Shown in pieces: positions 41,939 to 53,047 of a DNA stretch of 64,000 nt (its first letter is position 1; every line of letters begins with the position of its first letter). The stretch is from positions 1 to 64,000 of the forward strand of contig JAIVFI010000025.1 of assembly GCA_025558095.1 (NCBI GenBank), read 5' to 3'. The position numbers and the translations under genes were made by a program. A model generated the notes under the pieces. It did no database searches. It was not told where the DNA came from and worked only from the letters and a program-made list of their open reading frames with translations. Source of the stretch: Hyaloraphidium curvatum. Taxonomy: Eukaryota; Monoblepharomycota; Hyaloraphidiomycetes; Hyaloraphidiales; Hyaloraphidiaceae.

Positions 41939-42687
41939 GAGCCGGCCGGTCGGTCGGATTCGCAGACCCTCCCAGAAGGATCCCAAGGGCGCAGCAGAAG
42001 GGTCCGGCGCGCCACAACCTCACTGGCGCCGTGCCCCGAACTCCGGCGCCCGCGGCAGGCTCGCAACGCAAAGCAAGGTGTTTGGAGTGGTCGTCCCCGC
42101 CACCATCGGGACGGGCGGCTGCCGAGCGAGCGTCCCTTGGGGCCCCGAATCCGCGGATGAGTCAACGCGTCCCAAGTGGCCGATCCGGAAGAAACCGGCA
42201 CCGCCCCGACGACGGATGCGGAGCCGCAATAGCGCGGTGGGAAGCGGGATCGATGCGGCGAAGCCGGACCGGAAAGCCGTTCGGCTGTTTGTGTGCGAGG
42301 ATTCGGTGGGAAGGACGGCAGGCCGGGTGAGCGGGCGGCTTGCGGCCGCGGCGATGGGACGTAGCGGGCCGCATCCGCCGCGCCGCCGCCGCCGGCAGCC
42401 GCTCGGCTTGGCCGGACCGGGAAAACGGAGCGTTGCGGAGCTCGCGGGGTCGAGGGCACTGCTCGGCCTCGTCGCATTGGACACGCCGGGCCTGCGGTGG
42501 ACCGGGTCTGCGAGGCGGTTCGTCCGGTTCGGCACAACGTACCGTTGCGCTGGCCCGAACATTCAGGTCGGAATGCAACTTTGGACCCGGTATCATTTCC
42601 AATGGCCGGATGTGCTTAGGATCATGTTTGAGCAGCAACACGAAGCTGTTCGATGGCCCGCTCTTCTTCCCTCCCCCAACGCTTCGC
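41939..42687. other. Intergenic region, nothing recognised
   Basis: About 750 bp between the start of the knuckle gene and the stop of the acidic H3-fold gene. Open frames on both strands lack motifs or plausible composition. It probably holds the knuckle-gene promoter. Confidence 0.45.
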
Positions 42688-44042
42688 TCACGACCTCTCC
42701 CTCCTCAACCTCCTCGAAAGCTGGATGTCGCAAGGCCGCACCACATCCCTGCATGCGTGTATCCCCGCGAGGTTGGTGTCCTCGAAAAGCCCCACGAGGT
42801 ACGCCTCGGTCGCCTCATGCAGCGCCTCGATCGCCCCGGGCGTCCACACCAGGTCGTGCGCGAAATCCGCACCAATCTCGTGGATCAGAGCCGCAAACCT
42901 CTCCGGGACGAAGCACGGCCCCGCGCGCTGCTGCTCCCGCCTGATCTCCGCGATCGCGCGGAGATCTCCCGGCGCGAGGGCGGCGAGGGCGACCGCGCCT
43001 CGCCCAGGGGACCCCGGAGCTGCCTGAGCGCGCGGAGGGGCACGGGCCCGCGGGCGAGCGCGTCGAGTGCGCGGAAGCCGAGGCCGGCGAGCTCCGAGAG
43101 CAAGTCCGAGGCGGGGTCCTCTGCGTCGGGGCCGTTCCCGGCGGAGGCCTGCTCGTAGAGGTCGGGGGCGTCCGTCTGCAGGGACATGGCGTAGTCGGCC
43201 TGTGCGCGGTATTCCTCCATCTCGTCCTCCAGGACGTCGATGTCCTCCTCGATCTCCTCCAGCAGACGCAGACCCGGCTCGCGGTTCTCATACGGCGTTG
43301 CGGCGCCGGGCATCAGCTCGTCCAGGTGCCGCAACGCGTCCTCGACCCTGCATGCCACCGCCCAGGCATCGTCCTCCCCGTCGATCTCAGCCTCGGCGGC
43401 GATGACTGCGTCCCAGGCCGCCTCGGCGCGCTCCGCATCCGTGGAGCCAAGGGCATCCCACGCGCCGGGGTCGGTGAACATGTCCTCGAATTCCTCCTGG
43501 GCGATGGCCGCTTCTTCGTCGGCCTCCTCGGGGTCGTCGAGAACAGAGCCGTTCGAGGCGGATTCGGTCCCCCCGTCGCTCCCGCTGAGCAAGCTCTCGG
43601 AATCCGAGCCCGATTCGTCGTCCCAATCCGAATCCGGCCCGTCTTCCGCCGAATCCGCCGCCCCGTCGTCGTCCCAGTACTCCACCGGGCACGTGTCCCA
43701 CCTCACGGAATCTCCGTCCACCGTCCTGCGCCAGGCGAACCCCTCGTCCCCCTTCACGTGCCTCGCCAACCCCCACAGCGCGTCCTTCCCAGCCACCGCG
43801 GCGATGGCCCGCAGCAGCTCATCCAGCTGCTCCGGATCCTTTGCTGCGCGTGCGACTGCGTCTGCGAGGGTCGCTTCGCGCTCCGGTGATTGGGACGGCG
43901 CGGGCCGTTTCCGGGGGCGCGTCGGGGTCGGCTCCGTCCGCGGCGAGGAGGGCGGCGCGGCCTCCGACGGTGCGGCGCAGGCTTCCGCGTGGACCGCGAC
44001 AGGGACGGGGCAGGCCCCGTGCGGGCCGCGCAATTCGGCCAT
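42688..44042 (-). CDS. Acidic protein ending in a divergent histone H3 fold
   Basis: Starts at ATG 44042 (MAELRGPHG). About 340 residues are strongly acidic, with DDDGAADSAEDGPDSDWDDE and further Asp/Glu/Ser runs, then a coiled-coil-like segment (LLEEIEEDIDVLEDEMEEY). The last 94 codons (about 42969-42688) are in a different frame and align without gaps to the histone H3 core, from its PGTVALREIRR segment to the C-terminal RRLRGERS. Seen here are AEIRREQQ, EATEAYLVGLFEDTNLAGIH and DIQLSRRLRRERS, then the stop at 42688-42690. The frames join near 43012-42945 by an unusual 47-bp intron or, more likely, a two-base (CG) indel near 42993. Dimer and tetramer residues such as the His and Arg of GIHACR persist; the basic DNA-contact residues do not. 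A nuclear role is inferred. Confidence 0.75.
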
Positions 44043-44405
44043 TGCAGGAAGGGAGAAAGGAAGTAAGGACAAAGGACTCGATCAATGGCGATTCGTTAGA
44101 GACTTCGTCGAGCAAGAACTCCAGGACACGCGTTAACTATCCAGTTCACAGAGAAAGCCATAGAAATGGAGTATCGAGACGGCCAGCTGCCGTTCAGGCG
44201 CCGAGGCGGGTGCCTTCCTATTGGAAGTGGCAAAAGTCATCCAACCGCAGTGAGCTCTGATCTCGACGTCGGCAAGGTCTTCTACTTCAGTGATCAACGT
44301 TTGCTTCGTTGCAAGCCGTCCGGACTTGCATCGATGGTGGGCTGTTGGGGGACATTACCTCGCGCGTGGGGACCGCAATCGCATGCGCCGCCGCCTAGCA
44401 CAAAG
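44043..44405. other. Divergent intergenic gap
   Basis: About 360 bp between the divergent acidic H3-fold gene and the multi-pass membrane gene. It includes a lower-G+C stretch (44080-44170). No gene was seen; it is a probable bidirectional promoter. Confidence 0.45.
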
Positions 44406-45986
44406 ATGGAGCAAAGGGACGTGGAACCCCTCCCTTTTACCGCGCGGGACTTTCTGGCTCTGTTCCCCGCGGCGCCGCAGCCGCCCGAGACGCTCCTGCC
44501 GCGCGACTGTGCGCCGGACGCGTTCGACCCCGCCGCCGAGCTGCGCGGCCAGGATCCGCTGGGCGTGGACGCCTTCCTCCGCGAGCTGAGGTCGCGGAGC
44601 AGACTGCTATCGGCGCAGACGCGGCTCGCGCTCTGGTTGGCAGCGCTTCCGGAGTGGTTCGGGGGTGCCGTCGTCCAACAGTTCTCTTGGATCGCCCTCG
44701 CGCTCGCTCTACTGGTCCCGCTGTGGGTCTTCAATGCTTCCCTTGGTCTCTTCGATACCGTACCGCTGGCCATGGGGACCGCGGCCATCGTCGTCGCCTG
44801 TTCCATGTGGATCTTGTTCATCGTTGCGCGGACCGACTTCCGGGCGTGGATCGTTGCGGGCCGGTACTCGGCCGGCGTTTCCCTGGACAATCACGTCCAC
44901 GCCACCGTGGTACGGTGGTGCCAAGCCGCCCGCGGCGCCGCGGCATCCGCCGAGGCGTGCGAGACAGCCCGGGAGCTCGCCCGGGGCTGCGGTTCCGTCC
45001 TCGGCAAGCATGAAGAGGGAGACGCGTTCTGCAGCTGTGCGCGGGTGGGCTGCGCCGGCACCCTGGCGCGGAATGCGGCGCGGCTCCAGGCCTGCTATGC
45101 TGCCTCCCAAGTCATCAACCTTTGGTACATCTTGTCGCTCGTGTGGACTCCACTTTTCTCCGCGGCATACGTCCCGCTCACGTACACGACTTGGTGGAGC
45201 GGCACGCTTGCCGCGGCGTACATCGCCGTCGCTTCATTTCGGGCGTTTTACAACTCGTCGCGCATCCTTCTTCTGACCACTGCCCATCTTGACTTGGAGC
45301 AGAGGATCCAGCACCCGTCTTGTTCGGCTGTCCTTGTCCTCGATGATCATGAGGCACCGGGAGGCACTGCTTGAAGCGACCATAACCGTGCCTCCTTCGC
45401 TACTTAATGGTTCTGAGGCTTATGTCCGACTCCATGGGGCTCTGTCGCGGAGATGGAAAGATCGTGCTCAGCGCGCCACCAGCGCAACAATGATCATTGT
45501 CTGCTCCTTCGCGGCCCTCCAGGGGCTCGTCTTCAACGTCGCGGGGGACGCTTGCGTCCCCATGTGGGTGCTGGCCATGATAGCCTTCAACCTGCGCCTG
45601 ATCTTTGTCGACGCCGTGATCCTGGCGGCGTCCAACGCCAAGCCGATTCGATCGTTGACCTTTACCGCAACGCCGTTCGGGAGATTGTGGAGCTGGTCCA
45701 CTACGCGCGGACGGCTTCCGCCCCCGCGGGCGCGGCCGACACGGAGGAGGGACGGCTGGCGCGTGTCGACGCCCTGGCGTCGCTCTCGGAGAACGCGGAG
45801 ATCCTGCGCGCCTTTGTCGCCGGGGACCAGCACCGCGCCCGATTCTTTGGCCTGGTCGCGACGATGAGCCTCGTGCGGACGCTGGCGGTCACCCTGTTCA
45901 CGGTGCTGCTGGGGCTGTGGACGATCTTCCGCGGTGCGGGGATCCGGTTCGTCGTGGACGTGGCCTGCCCGGCCGTGGGGAGCTGA
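44406..45986 (+). pseudogene. Multi-pass membrane protein in three frame segments
   Basis: No family recognised. Segment one (44406 to about 45330, start MEQRDVEPLP) has two hydrophobic hairpins (WIALALALLVPLW, IIVVACSMWILFIV-like) and a Cys-rich loop, then LWYILSLVWTPLF and further helices. Segment two (about 45345-45655) continues with SLLNGSEAYVRLHGALSRRW and a membrane pair (MIIVCSFAALQGLVF, VLAMIAFNLRLIF). Segment three (about 45655-45986) reads DSIVDLYRNAVREIVELV and ends in a last helix (AVTLFTVLLGLWTIF). A short intron could join one to two, but no GT-AG intron joins two to three at AAGCCGATTCG; a one-base shift is needed. It has seven or more membrane helices in total. It is either a pseudogene or contains assembly indels. 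Confidence 0.55.
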
Positions 45987-46048
45987 GAAGGGGCGCGGCA
46001 GGCAGGGAAACGGGCAGATGCAATCATGCAGATTCCACCACGACGTCC

Positions 46049-46441
46049 TCACGACCACTCCATGCAGATGTCCCTGTGCCGTTTCCACGCCGCACGCTGG
46101 CAATCGCGCCCGCAGTACCGCGTGACGCGGCACCCCGAACACCGCAGGAGCCCGTCCGACTCTGCGCGGCACTGGTCGCACGAGTCCGGAATCAACACGG
46201 CCCCAATCGTCCTCCGCGCGAACCGCAGCTCGTCCATCACCTCCGGTGGACCCTCGCCGTAGACCGCCGCCCACACGAACTTCGAGTGACGCCACGCCGG
46301 CTCCTGGCCAAGCTTGGAGGGGTCGAGCGTCGGACCTTTGCGGAGGGGCTCCAGGAGCTTCTGCAAGGCAAAGTCCGCGGCGCTGAGGTGGCACTCAACC
46401 GCGGCCCCGCAGCCGACCTCGTCAAACGAGTCCCACGACAT
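46049..46441 (-). CDS. MYND zinc-finger protein
   Basis: 130 residues from the ATG at 46441 (MSWDSFDEVG); the extra upstream frame is Pro/Ser-rich and unlikely to be coding. The N-terminal 85 residues are unassigned but contain a hydrophobic helix (ADFALQKLLEPL). The C-terminus is a complete MYND finger: Cys88, 91, 101, 104, 110, 114, His122 and Cys126 (CDQC...CSGC...YCGRDCQRAAWKRH...C), then the stop four residues later. MYND fingers mediate protein-protein contacts. It is intact, in contrast to the related frameshifted gene at 39140-39480. Partner unknown. Confidence 0.82.
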   Translation of the reverse strand: MSWDSFDEVGCGAAVECHLSAADFALQKLLEPLRKGPTLDPSKLGQEPAWRHSKFVWAAVYGEGPPEVMDELRFARRTIGAVLIPDSCDQCRAESDGLLRCSGCRVTRYCGRDCQRAAWKRHRDICMEWS

Positions 46442-47661
46442 GGTGTTCGAAGAAAGAAGTGTGTAGCGCGCGCGAGCGGAGGAAGGGGGCGGCGCAGGGG
46501 ACAGCGGGGGATGGGACCGCGAGTGCTGAAGGTGCGGAGAGCCTTCGGTGACTCCATGCCCCGTCCCCTGCACTGCATGGACGTAGTGCTTTCACCTATT
46601 CCATTTACCCTGGGGCATTTTTGCATCGCTGTCTACATTTGGGTTTGCGGCTACTGACTCTGCTCCCAGGTAAGCACCTCGGCGAGCCAATTGACCCATC
46701 CCGGCACCGTTCGGCGCTTCATCCCAGTTTCGTTCTTTTCATGGTCCATTTCCTTCCAGAGCCTGTCTCTCTCTCCGTGATCATTGTTGGTGGCAACCAG
46801 GGTCGCCCCGGAAAGCTGCTCGTCCGCGTCATCTGCCCTTTCCTCAAGGCGGCCGACCTGGTCCCCCCGGTATCTGCGGCTCCAACCAGCTCCGCAACGT
46901 CGTTACACGAAAAGCGAAGCCCTGCCCCCCGAAATTTACCCTTCCATCTCGTAGAGCCACTGAGCCGTGCCCTCCGCCCGACGACTTACCTCACCGGCCG
47001 CCCTCCCAGCCGCCGTGGACGCCCCCTAAATCCCCGCGAACCGTGTTCGTGTTTGCGCGGCGGCCCCGCCCCGGCCCATCGCGAACTGTAGCCCGCGAGC
47101 CAAGCTTCCCATCGGCCCACCATTCCGAGGCACCGTTGCCGGGGGAGTGCCGCTCGGCCCCCCTGACGGCGGGAATCCCCGCCAAACAGCCGAAGCACGG
47201 CGCCGCGGCGTCCTTGTCGGCGTAGTGCGCGCACGGCCGTGGCTCGCTGCAGGGAAGGCCGGGGAAGGAGGCAGGCGCGAGGGAACCCGGCATTCTGCTT
47301 CCAACGGTGTTTGCAGAAGGGACGTGCGGCCCGCGTCCCCAAGGCCGCACGACCGCCGAGGGATTGTGGCGATTCCATTCCCCGACGCGGCGCCGCAAAA
47401 CAACGCCGCCCCTCCGGAATTGCATCGTGATGCATGCACCGGAAAGCGGAATTCATTCCGCTTGAAACCGTTGGTCCTGAAGCGACGGTGGGGGTGTGGT
47501 CCGAGTAGCGCAATGTGCGCAGGTGGCCCACGGCGGGATCCTCATGCCGATCCCTGGTCGACGACTATCGGCCCCGCGCCCGCAATAGAAGAAGCCATGC
47601 TCAGCTGCATTCTATCAAATCTAGTCTTCCAAGAGCAAAGAGGTGCGGTTCCAACGGCAAA
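46442..47661. other. Mostly gene-free 1.2 kb; possible knuckle relic
   Basis: No convincing gene. On the minus strand around 47170-47240 an open frame contains CAHYADKDAAAPCFGC, which loosely resembles the CPH...CxxCH knuckles at 41135 and 53048, but the rest of the frame is Arg/Gly-rich and has no VRF motif. This may be a decayed exon or chance. Confidence 0.35.
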
Positions 47662-49715
47662 TCAAGCCATCCCCCCTCCGTGCTTCATCGCGTCCGACCC
47701 CAGCTTCTTCTTGCGCATCCCCATCGAACAGATCAGCACCGCCGCCGCGAACCCGATCACCACGCGGAACATGAGCGCCAGCGTGTCCACGTAGGCCTGC
47801 TGCACCGGCACCCGCAGATCGTCGGGCAGCGAGGCGATGGCCGCGGGGGACTGGATGAAGGGCTCGATGGGGGTGCCGGGCGGAAGGTTCGCGGCCAGCT
47901 TGGGGCCGAGGGTGACGGTGTAGATCACGCCGAGGACGGCGATGCCGACTGTGGCGCCCAGGATCTGTGGGGCGAGGAGCATAAGCTGCAGGTCACATGG
48001 GATTGGGGCGCGCGAACAGACCTGCCAGAAGGAGATGTTGGCGGTGACCTCCGCCACCCGCCTCTGCTCCGTCGACCCCTGTGCGACCAGCATCACGAGC
48101 TGCACGATGCATCCGCACCCGAGCCCGGCGATGATCAGGAACCCAATCTTCTCGCCCGTGCTGCTGTTGAGGTTGAGCAGCGAGATGAGCGCCGCGCCGA
48201 CGGCGGCGAAGATGGCGCCGCCGGGGATCCACGGCCAGGCGTGGCCATTGATGGTGACAACGGCGCCGGCGACGATGTTGGAAAAGACGACGGCGAGGAT
48301 AAAGGGCAGGGTTGAGATGCCCGCCTGCGAGGCGCTCTGGCCGGCGGCGACCTCTGGATTGGGGAAGAGGTAAGAAGGGGCCTATCGCAACGTCCAGCGA
48401 CCCGCTCACGGAAGTAGATGGGAATGTAGTACGAGATGCCAAAGAAGGTGGTGCCGACAAAGAACGCCGTGATGAGCGCCGACAGGATCTCGCGGTTCCG
48501 ATAGAAATCGTTGGGCAGGATCCCGTGGCCCTTGGGGTGCAGCACCTCCCACGCCGTGAAGGCGGCGAGAACGAGCGCGCCGACAACCATGAACGAGATG
48601 ACGAACGCGCTGTTCCAAGGGTGGTCGACGCCGCCCGTGGTCAGGCCGACGAGGAAGAAGCAGACGCCCACGGCGAGCAGGCTGGTGCCGATCCAGTCAA
48701 GCTTCTTGAGCTTGGAAAGGATCGACTCGGGGTGCTCGGAAACGGGGGCCTTGGGCATCTTGAGGAAGAAGATGACGGTGAGGATGGTGATGGCGCCGAT
48801 GGGGAGGTTGATGTAGAATGCTGGAATGGGCGGGATGAGCCTGGCCGCATGAGATGTCCGCGACGCAACACGCACCCCATCGCCAGGTCAGCTTGTCGAC
48901 GAAGACGCCGCCGAGGAGCGGTCCTGCGACGCTGGCGATACCGAACATGGCGCCGATGATGCCCGAATAGGCCCCGCGCTGCAAAATTGCAGAGCATGTG
49001 AGTGACTCGTATTGCCCTAAAGCTGCGCGAGGCCCACCTTCTCGATGGGCACGAAGTCGGCGATGATAACCAGAACGAGCGAAAAGATGGCGCCTCCTCC
49101 CAGCCCGGCGATAGCCCTCCCGATAATGAGCACGGTCATGTTGGGCGCGACCCCGCACACGAGGGAGCCGAGCTCGAAAAGGCCGATGGCGATCAGGAAC
49201 ACGGGCTTGCGACCGAAGATGTCTGCCAGCTCGCCGTACGTGGGGATGAAGGGGATCGAGGTGAGGAAGTAGGCGATGCCGATCCAAGAGAGGCCCGAGA
49301 CGGTCTGGAAGTCCGTGACCACCTGGGGAATGGCGATCGAGACGATGGTCTGATCCAGGGCAGCGAGGAAGACGGCGAGGGCGAGCCCGACAAAGAGCAT
49401 GAAGAAGCTGAACTTGGACAGGCCGTGCAGGCTCGGCGGTTCCGCCGGCACGCCGGGCGCTTCGTCCAAGATGTCCTCGTCGACGTCCTTCTTGGCCTCC
49501 CCGGTGCTGCCGGCCAGCTTCTCCGCCGGAGCCGGCTCGGCGTGCAAGTCCGCGGTCTGCGCCGAGTCCGAGTCCGCGGCCGGGGCGTCCGCCATGGTTT
49601 CGGGGCTCTCGGCCGGGAGGGGCGAAGGTGGCGCGGGCGGCGAGGGGACGGCGGCCGCGGCGCCGGCGTCGGTCGGGGCGGGCAGGGCCGCTCCGTCCAC
49701 AGTGTTCGAGGCCAT
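47662..49715 (-). CDS. MFS drug:H+ antiporter (DHA2 family), five exons
   Basis: 608 residues. Exons are 49715-49038, 48978-48876, 48820-48410, 48353-48022 and 47964-47662, with introns of 55-59 bp. An Ala/Pro/acidic cytosolic N-terminus (about 95 residues) precedes 14 predicted membrane helices of the DHA2 multidrug exporter family. Seen are [17 protein letters not shown] in the first helix, the loop [13 protein letters not shown] (family motif A), the antiporter-type segment [24 protein letters not shown], and a long loop after helix 6. The last helix is followed by a short basic tail (RKKKLGSD). It probably exports toxic compounds at the plasma membrane or vacuole; substrate unknown. It is a divergent duplicate of 50885-52997 and lacks that gene's first intron. 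Confidence 0.92.
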
Positions 49716-50884
49716 GGCGGACTTTCGCGCTGCTTTGTCTTCAAGGCCTGAAGGCGGAGGAAAAGCAGGCGGAAGAACAGGGAACCGGGTCGGCCGGTGG
49801 TTTCGAGACGCACCAGCCAAGCGGCGACCTTTGCCTCCAATGGCGCACCGGACACGGATGCGCAGTGAATGCCGAAACACGAGACTCGTACTGCGGATTG
49901 TGGCGGGCAAGGCTTGGCAGAATGTGCCCTGCAGCCCCGATCCGTGTTTCGTTGGTGCTTGGGAGCGCTTGCGTCTGTGGCGCATCGGCCGCATCGGAAC
50001 AATCAAAGGCGGCCGGGAACGGGACACTGCGGAAGGCGTCAGACGTCACCAGCGGAAGAATCGATTGCACGGCCTCGACTTGTTCCGAAGATGGGCTTTG
50101 AGCCGGTCACATTCTCGCCCTGGCTGCACCGAGCGCTCGGGTCGATGGTCGCATCCTCTGGTCTTCGTCAACGTCCGCGCCGCCTCGTCGTCCCGGTCAG
50201 AGCCCAGTCGGTGACGGATTCAGATCTCAAAGTTCAGCCTAGCCGCCCGACCCCATCCTCTTGATTCGTAACCGACCTGGAGTAGAGCAGAGGTCTGGAG
50301 GCAAAGGCACAGACGCACGCCCGCCAACCCAGAATCTTCGCCGCACTTCGATTCAGCCTAGTTCGAGCATGTGATCATCGCACCGCGGGGCCTCGACGTG
50401 CAGTTCCCGAGGACGGCGTGGCGATGGGGGCAGTGTTGCTCGTTTAGGAGGTTCCGGTGCAGCCACGGGCGGTCGGTGGGTTTTGATGCGGTGCCATCGT
50501 GACATGAGCTGCAGCGGCGCCCATGCATAGGTGGCAGCGGTTTTGGTAATTGGATCTCGGAACTCTATATCGCGCAACACCGGCATGCACAGCCACTCGG
50601 CACCTCTCGCCCCCAAGTGCATCCCCCGTCCGGAGCGCCGCACCCGCCGGTCGCGAGGTCGTCGCGACAGAAGCCGTTTTGCGAGAGGATGTTTTAGCGC
50701 AGGGCCTGCTCTGCCACGAGCCCGCAGATAAGCGTCGGAGGTTGCATTCGGAACAGAAGAAGAACAAGCCCAGCCTGGCTGAACATCTTTCGAGATTTCC
50801 ACGATTGAATCCCCCCCAGTCTTCTGCGATCTGCGTTCCCTGAACTCAGGCACCAACGATATCGAGCCGTAGAAACTGGCCACG
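49716..50884. promoter_or_regulatory. Shared upstream region of the divergent MFS pair
   Basis: 1169 bp separate the two MFS start codons, which face away from each other, so both promoters must lie here. I see no conserved gene, TATA-like consensus or clear palindromic regulator site that I could defend. The two halves are not obvious mirror images, so the duplication seems to have left the upstream DNA diverged. Confidence 0.5.
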
Positions 50885-52997
50885 ATGGCTTCCGACAGCC
50901 CGAACGGCGCGGCCCTGCCCACTCCGACAGACGCCGCCCTCGCTGCCTCGGTTTCCTCGCCGCAAGCTGCACCGTCGCCCCCCTCGCCCCTGAACCCCGC
51001 CACCATGGCGGACGTTCCTGCCCCGGACTCGGACTCGGAGCAGACCGCCGACGCGCTCGCAGAGAAGTCGGCCAACGGCCTCGCCGCCAAGGGAAAGGAG
51101 GACGCGGACGTTGACATCCTGGACGACGCGCGCCCGGGCCTGCCCGAGGAGCCGCCCAGCCTGCACGGCCTCTCCAAGTTCAGCTTCTTCATGCTCTTTG
51201 TCGGGCTATTGCTTGCCGTCTTCCTCGCCGCCCTGGACCAGACCATCGTCGCCATAGCCATCCCGCAGGTCGTCACGGACTTCCAGACCGTCTCGGGCCT
51301 CTCATGGATCGGCGTCGCATACTTCCTCACCGCTGTGCCCTTCATCCCCACGTACGGCGAGCTGGCAGACATCTTCGGCCGCAAGCCCGTGTTCCTGGCC
51401 TCCATCGGCCTGTTCGAGCTGGGCAGTCTCGTGTGCGGGTTCGCGCCCAACATGACCGTACTCATCGTGCGTTTGCTTTGTCCGCTTGATGCTGCTTGCT
51501 GCGAGGGCTAACTCGGTTCCGTAGATCGGAAGGGCCATCGCGGGGTTGGGAGGCGGTGCAATCTTTTCGCTCGTGCTTGTCATCATCGCGGACTTTGTGC
51601 CCATAGAAAGGGTGGGTGTCGCAGCCGTTCCTGCATCTGGCCGTCGCTTACCTAGGGTTCACTCTGCAGCGTGGGGTCTTCACGGGCATCGTCGGCGGCG
51701 TCTACGGCATCGCAAGCGTTGCAGGACCCCTCCTCGGCGGCGTCTTTGTCGACAAGCTCACCTGGCGATGGGGTGCGTGGCGCCGCATGGACGTTGGTAT
51801 GCTCGTACTGAAGCCCAATATCTGCATCGGCAACAGCATTCTTCATCAACCTCCCCATCGGCGCCGTCACCATCCTCGCCGTCATCTTCTTCCTCAAGAT
51901 GCCCAAAACTCCCGAGGCAGAGCATCCCGAGTCCATCCTCTCCAAGCTGAAGAAGCTCGACTGGATCGGAACCGGCCTGCTTGCCGCGGGTGTCTGCCTG
52001 TTCCTAGTCGGCCTGACGACGGGCGGCGTCGACCACCCCTGGAACTCGGCCTTCGTGATTGGATTCATGGTCTCCGGCGCCGTCGTCCTCGCCGGCTTCA
52101 CGGCGTGGGAGGTGCTGCACCCCAAGGGGCACGGGATCCTGCCCAACGACTTCTACCGCAACCGCGAGATCCTGTCGGCGCTCATCTGCGCATTCTTTGT
52201 CGGCATGACCTTCTTCGGCATCTCGTACTACATCCCCATTTACTTCCGTGGGGCGCCTCCCTGGCTCACCGTTCGCTTCCGCCTTACCTCCTCCTCAATG
52301 CAGAGGTCGCCGCCGGCCAGACAGCCTCGCAAGCCGGCATCTCCACACTCCCCTTCATCCTCGCCGTCGTAATCGCCAACGTATTCGCAGGCGGCAGCGT
52401 CACCATGAACGGCCACGCGTGGCCCTGGATCCCCGGCGGCGCCATCTTCGCAGCCGTCGGCGCGGCCCTCATCTCGCTGCTGAACCTCAACAGCAGCACG
52501 GGCGAGAAGATCGGCTTCCTGATCATCGCCGGACTTGGTTGCGGATGCATGGTGATGAGCGTCATGCTGGTCGCGCAGGGGTCGACGGACCAGAAGCGGG
52601 TGTCCGAGGTCACCGCCAACATCTCCTTCTGGCAGGTTGGTTGCCGTCCCCAACGTCCCCGCGAAGCCTTAGCTGATCTCTTCGTCCCCCACAGGTCCTC
52701 GGAGCCACAGTCGGCATCGCTGTCCTCGGCGTGATCTACACCGTCACCCTCGGCCCCAAGCTGGCCGCGAACCTTCCGCCCGGCACCCCCATCGAGCCCT
52801 TCATCCAGTCCCCCGCGGCCATCGCCTCGCTGCCCGACGATCTGCGGGTGCCGGTGCAGCAGGCCTACGTGGACACGCTGGCGCTCATGTTCCGCGTGGT
52901 GATCGGGTTCGCGGGGGCCGTGCTGATCTGTTCGATGGGGATGCGCAAGAAGAAGCTGAGCTCGGAAGTCATGGGGCACGGGGGAGGGATGGCATAA
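50885..52997 (+). CDS. MFS drug:H+ antiporter (DHA2 family), six exons
   Basis: 605 residues. Exons are 50885-51466, 51525-51611, 51670-51772, 51837-52247, 52304-52635 and 52695-52997. The topology and motifs are the same as in the divergent paralogue at 47662-49715: [54 protein letters not shown], then [10 protein letters not shown]-like helix and a long conserved C-terminal half. The four introns shared with the paralogue are at identical codon positions and phases. The 58-bp intron 51467-51524 (CTAAC branch-like motif) is unique to this copy. Proteins differ mostly in the acidic N-terminus. It is a probable multidrug or metabolite exporter; regulation may be shared through the common upstream DNA. 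Confidence 0.92.
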
Positions 52998-53047
52998 GTG
53001 CCGTTGGAACCACCATTCTTGGAAAGCTAGACCATAGAAAGGCTCGG

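Noticed and set aside
42966-43012. A 47-bp intron linking the acidic and H3 frames
   Set aside because: No branch-like motif and a purine-rich acceptor (CGGGAG). A small indel is at least as likely, so the junction is left open.
45301-45345. A 37-bp intron joining the first two segments of the multi-pass membrane gene
   Set aside because: The donor (GTCTTG) is weak, the length is below every other intron here and there is no branch-like motif. It is kept only as a possibility, and the gene is listed as frame-broken.
46991-47425. A third full knuckle-family gene on the minus strand
   Set aside because: Only a loose CAHY...CFGC match is present. There is no VRF block, the frame is Arg/Gly-rich, and the spacing differs from the two real paralogues.
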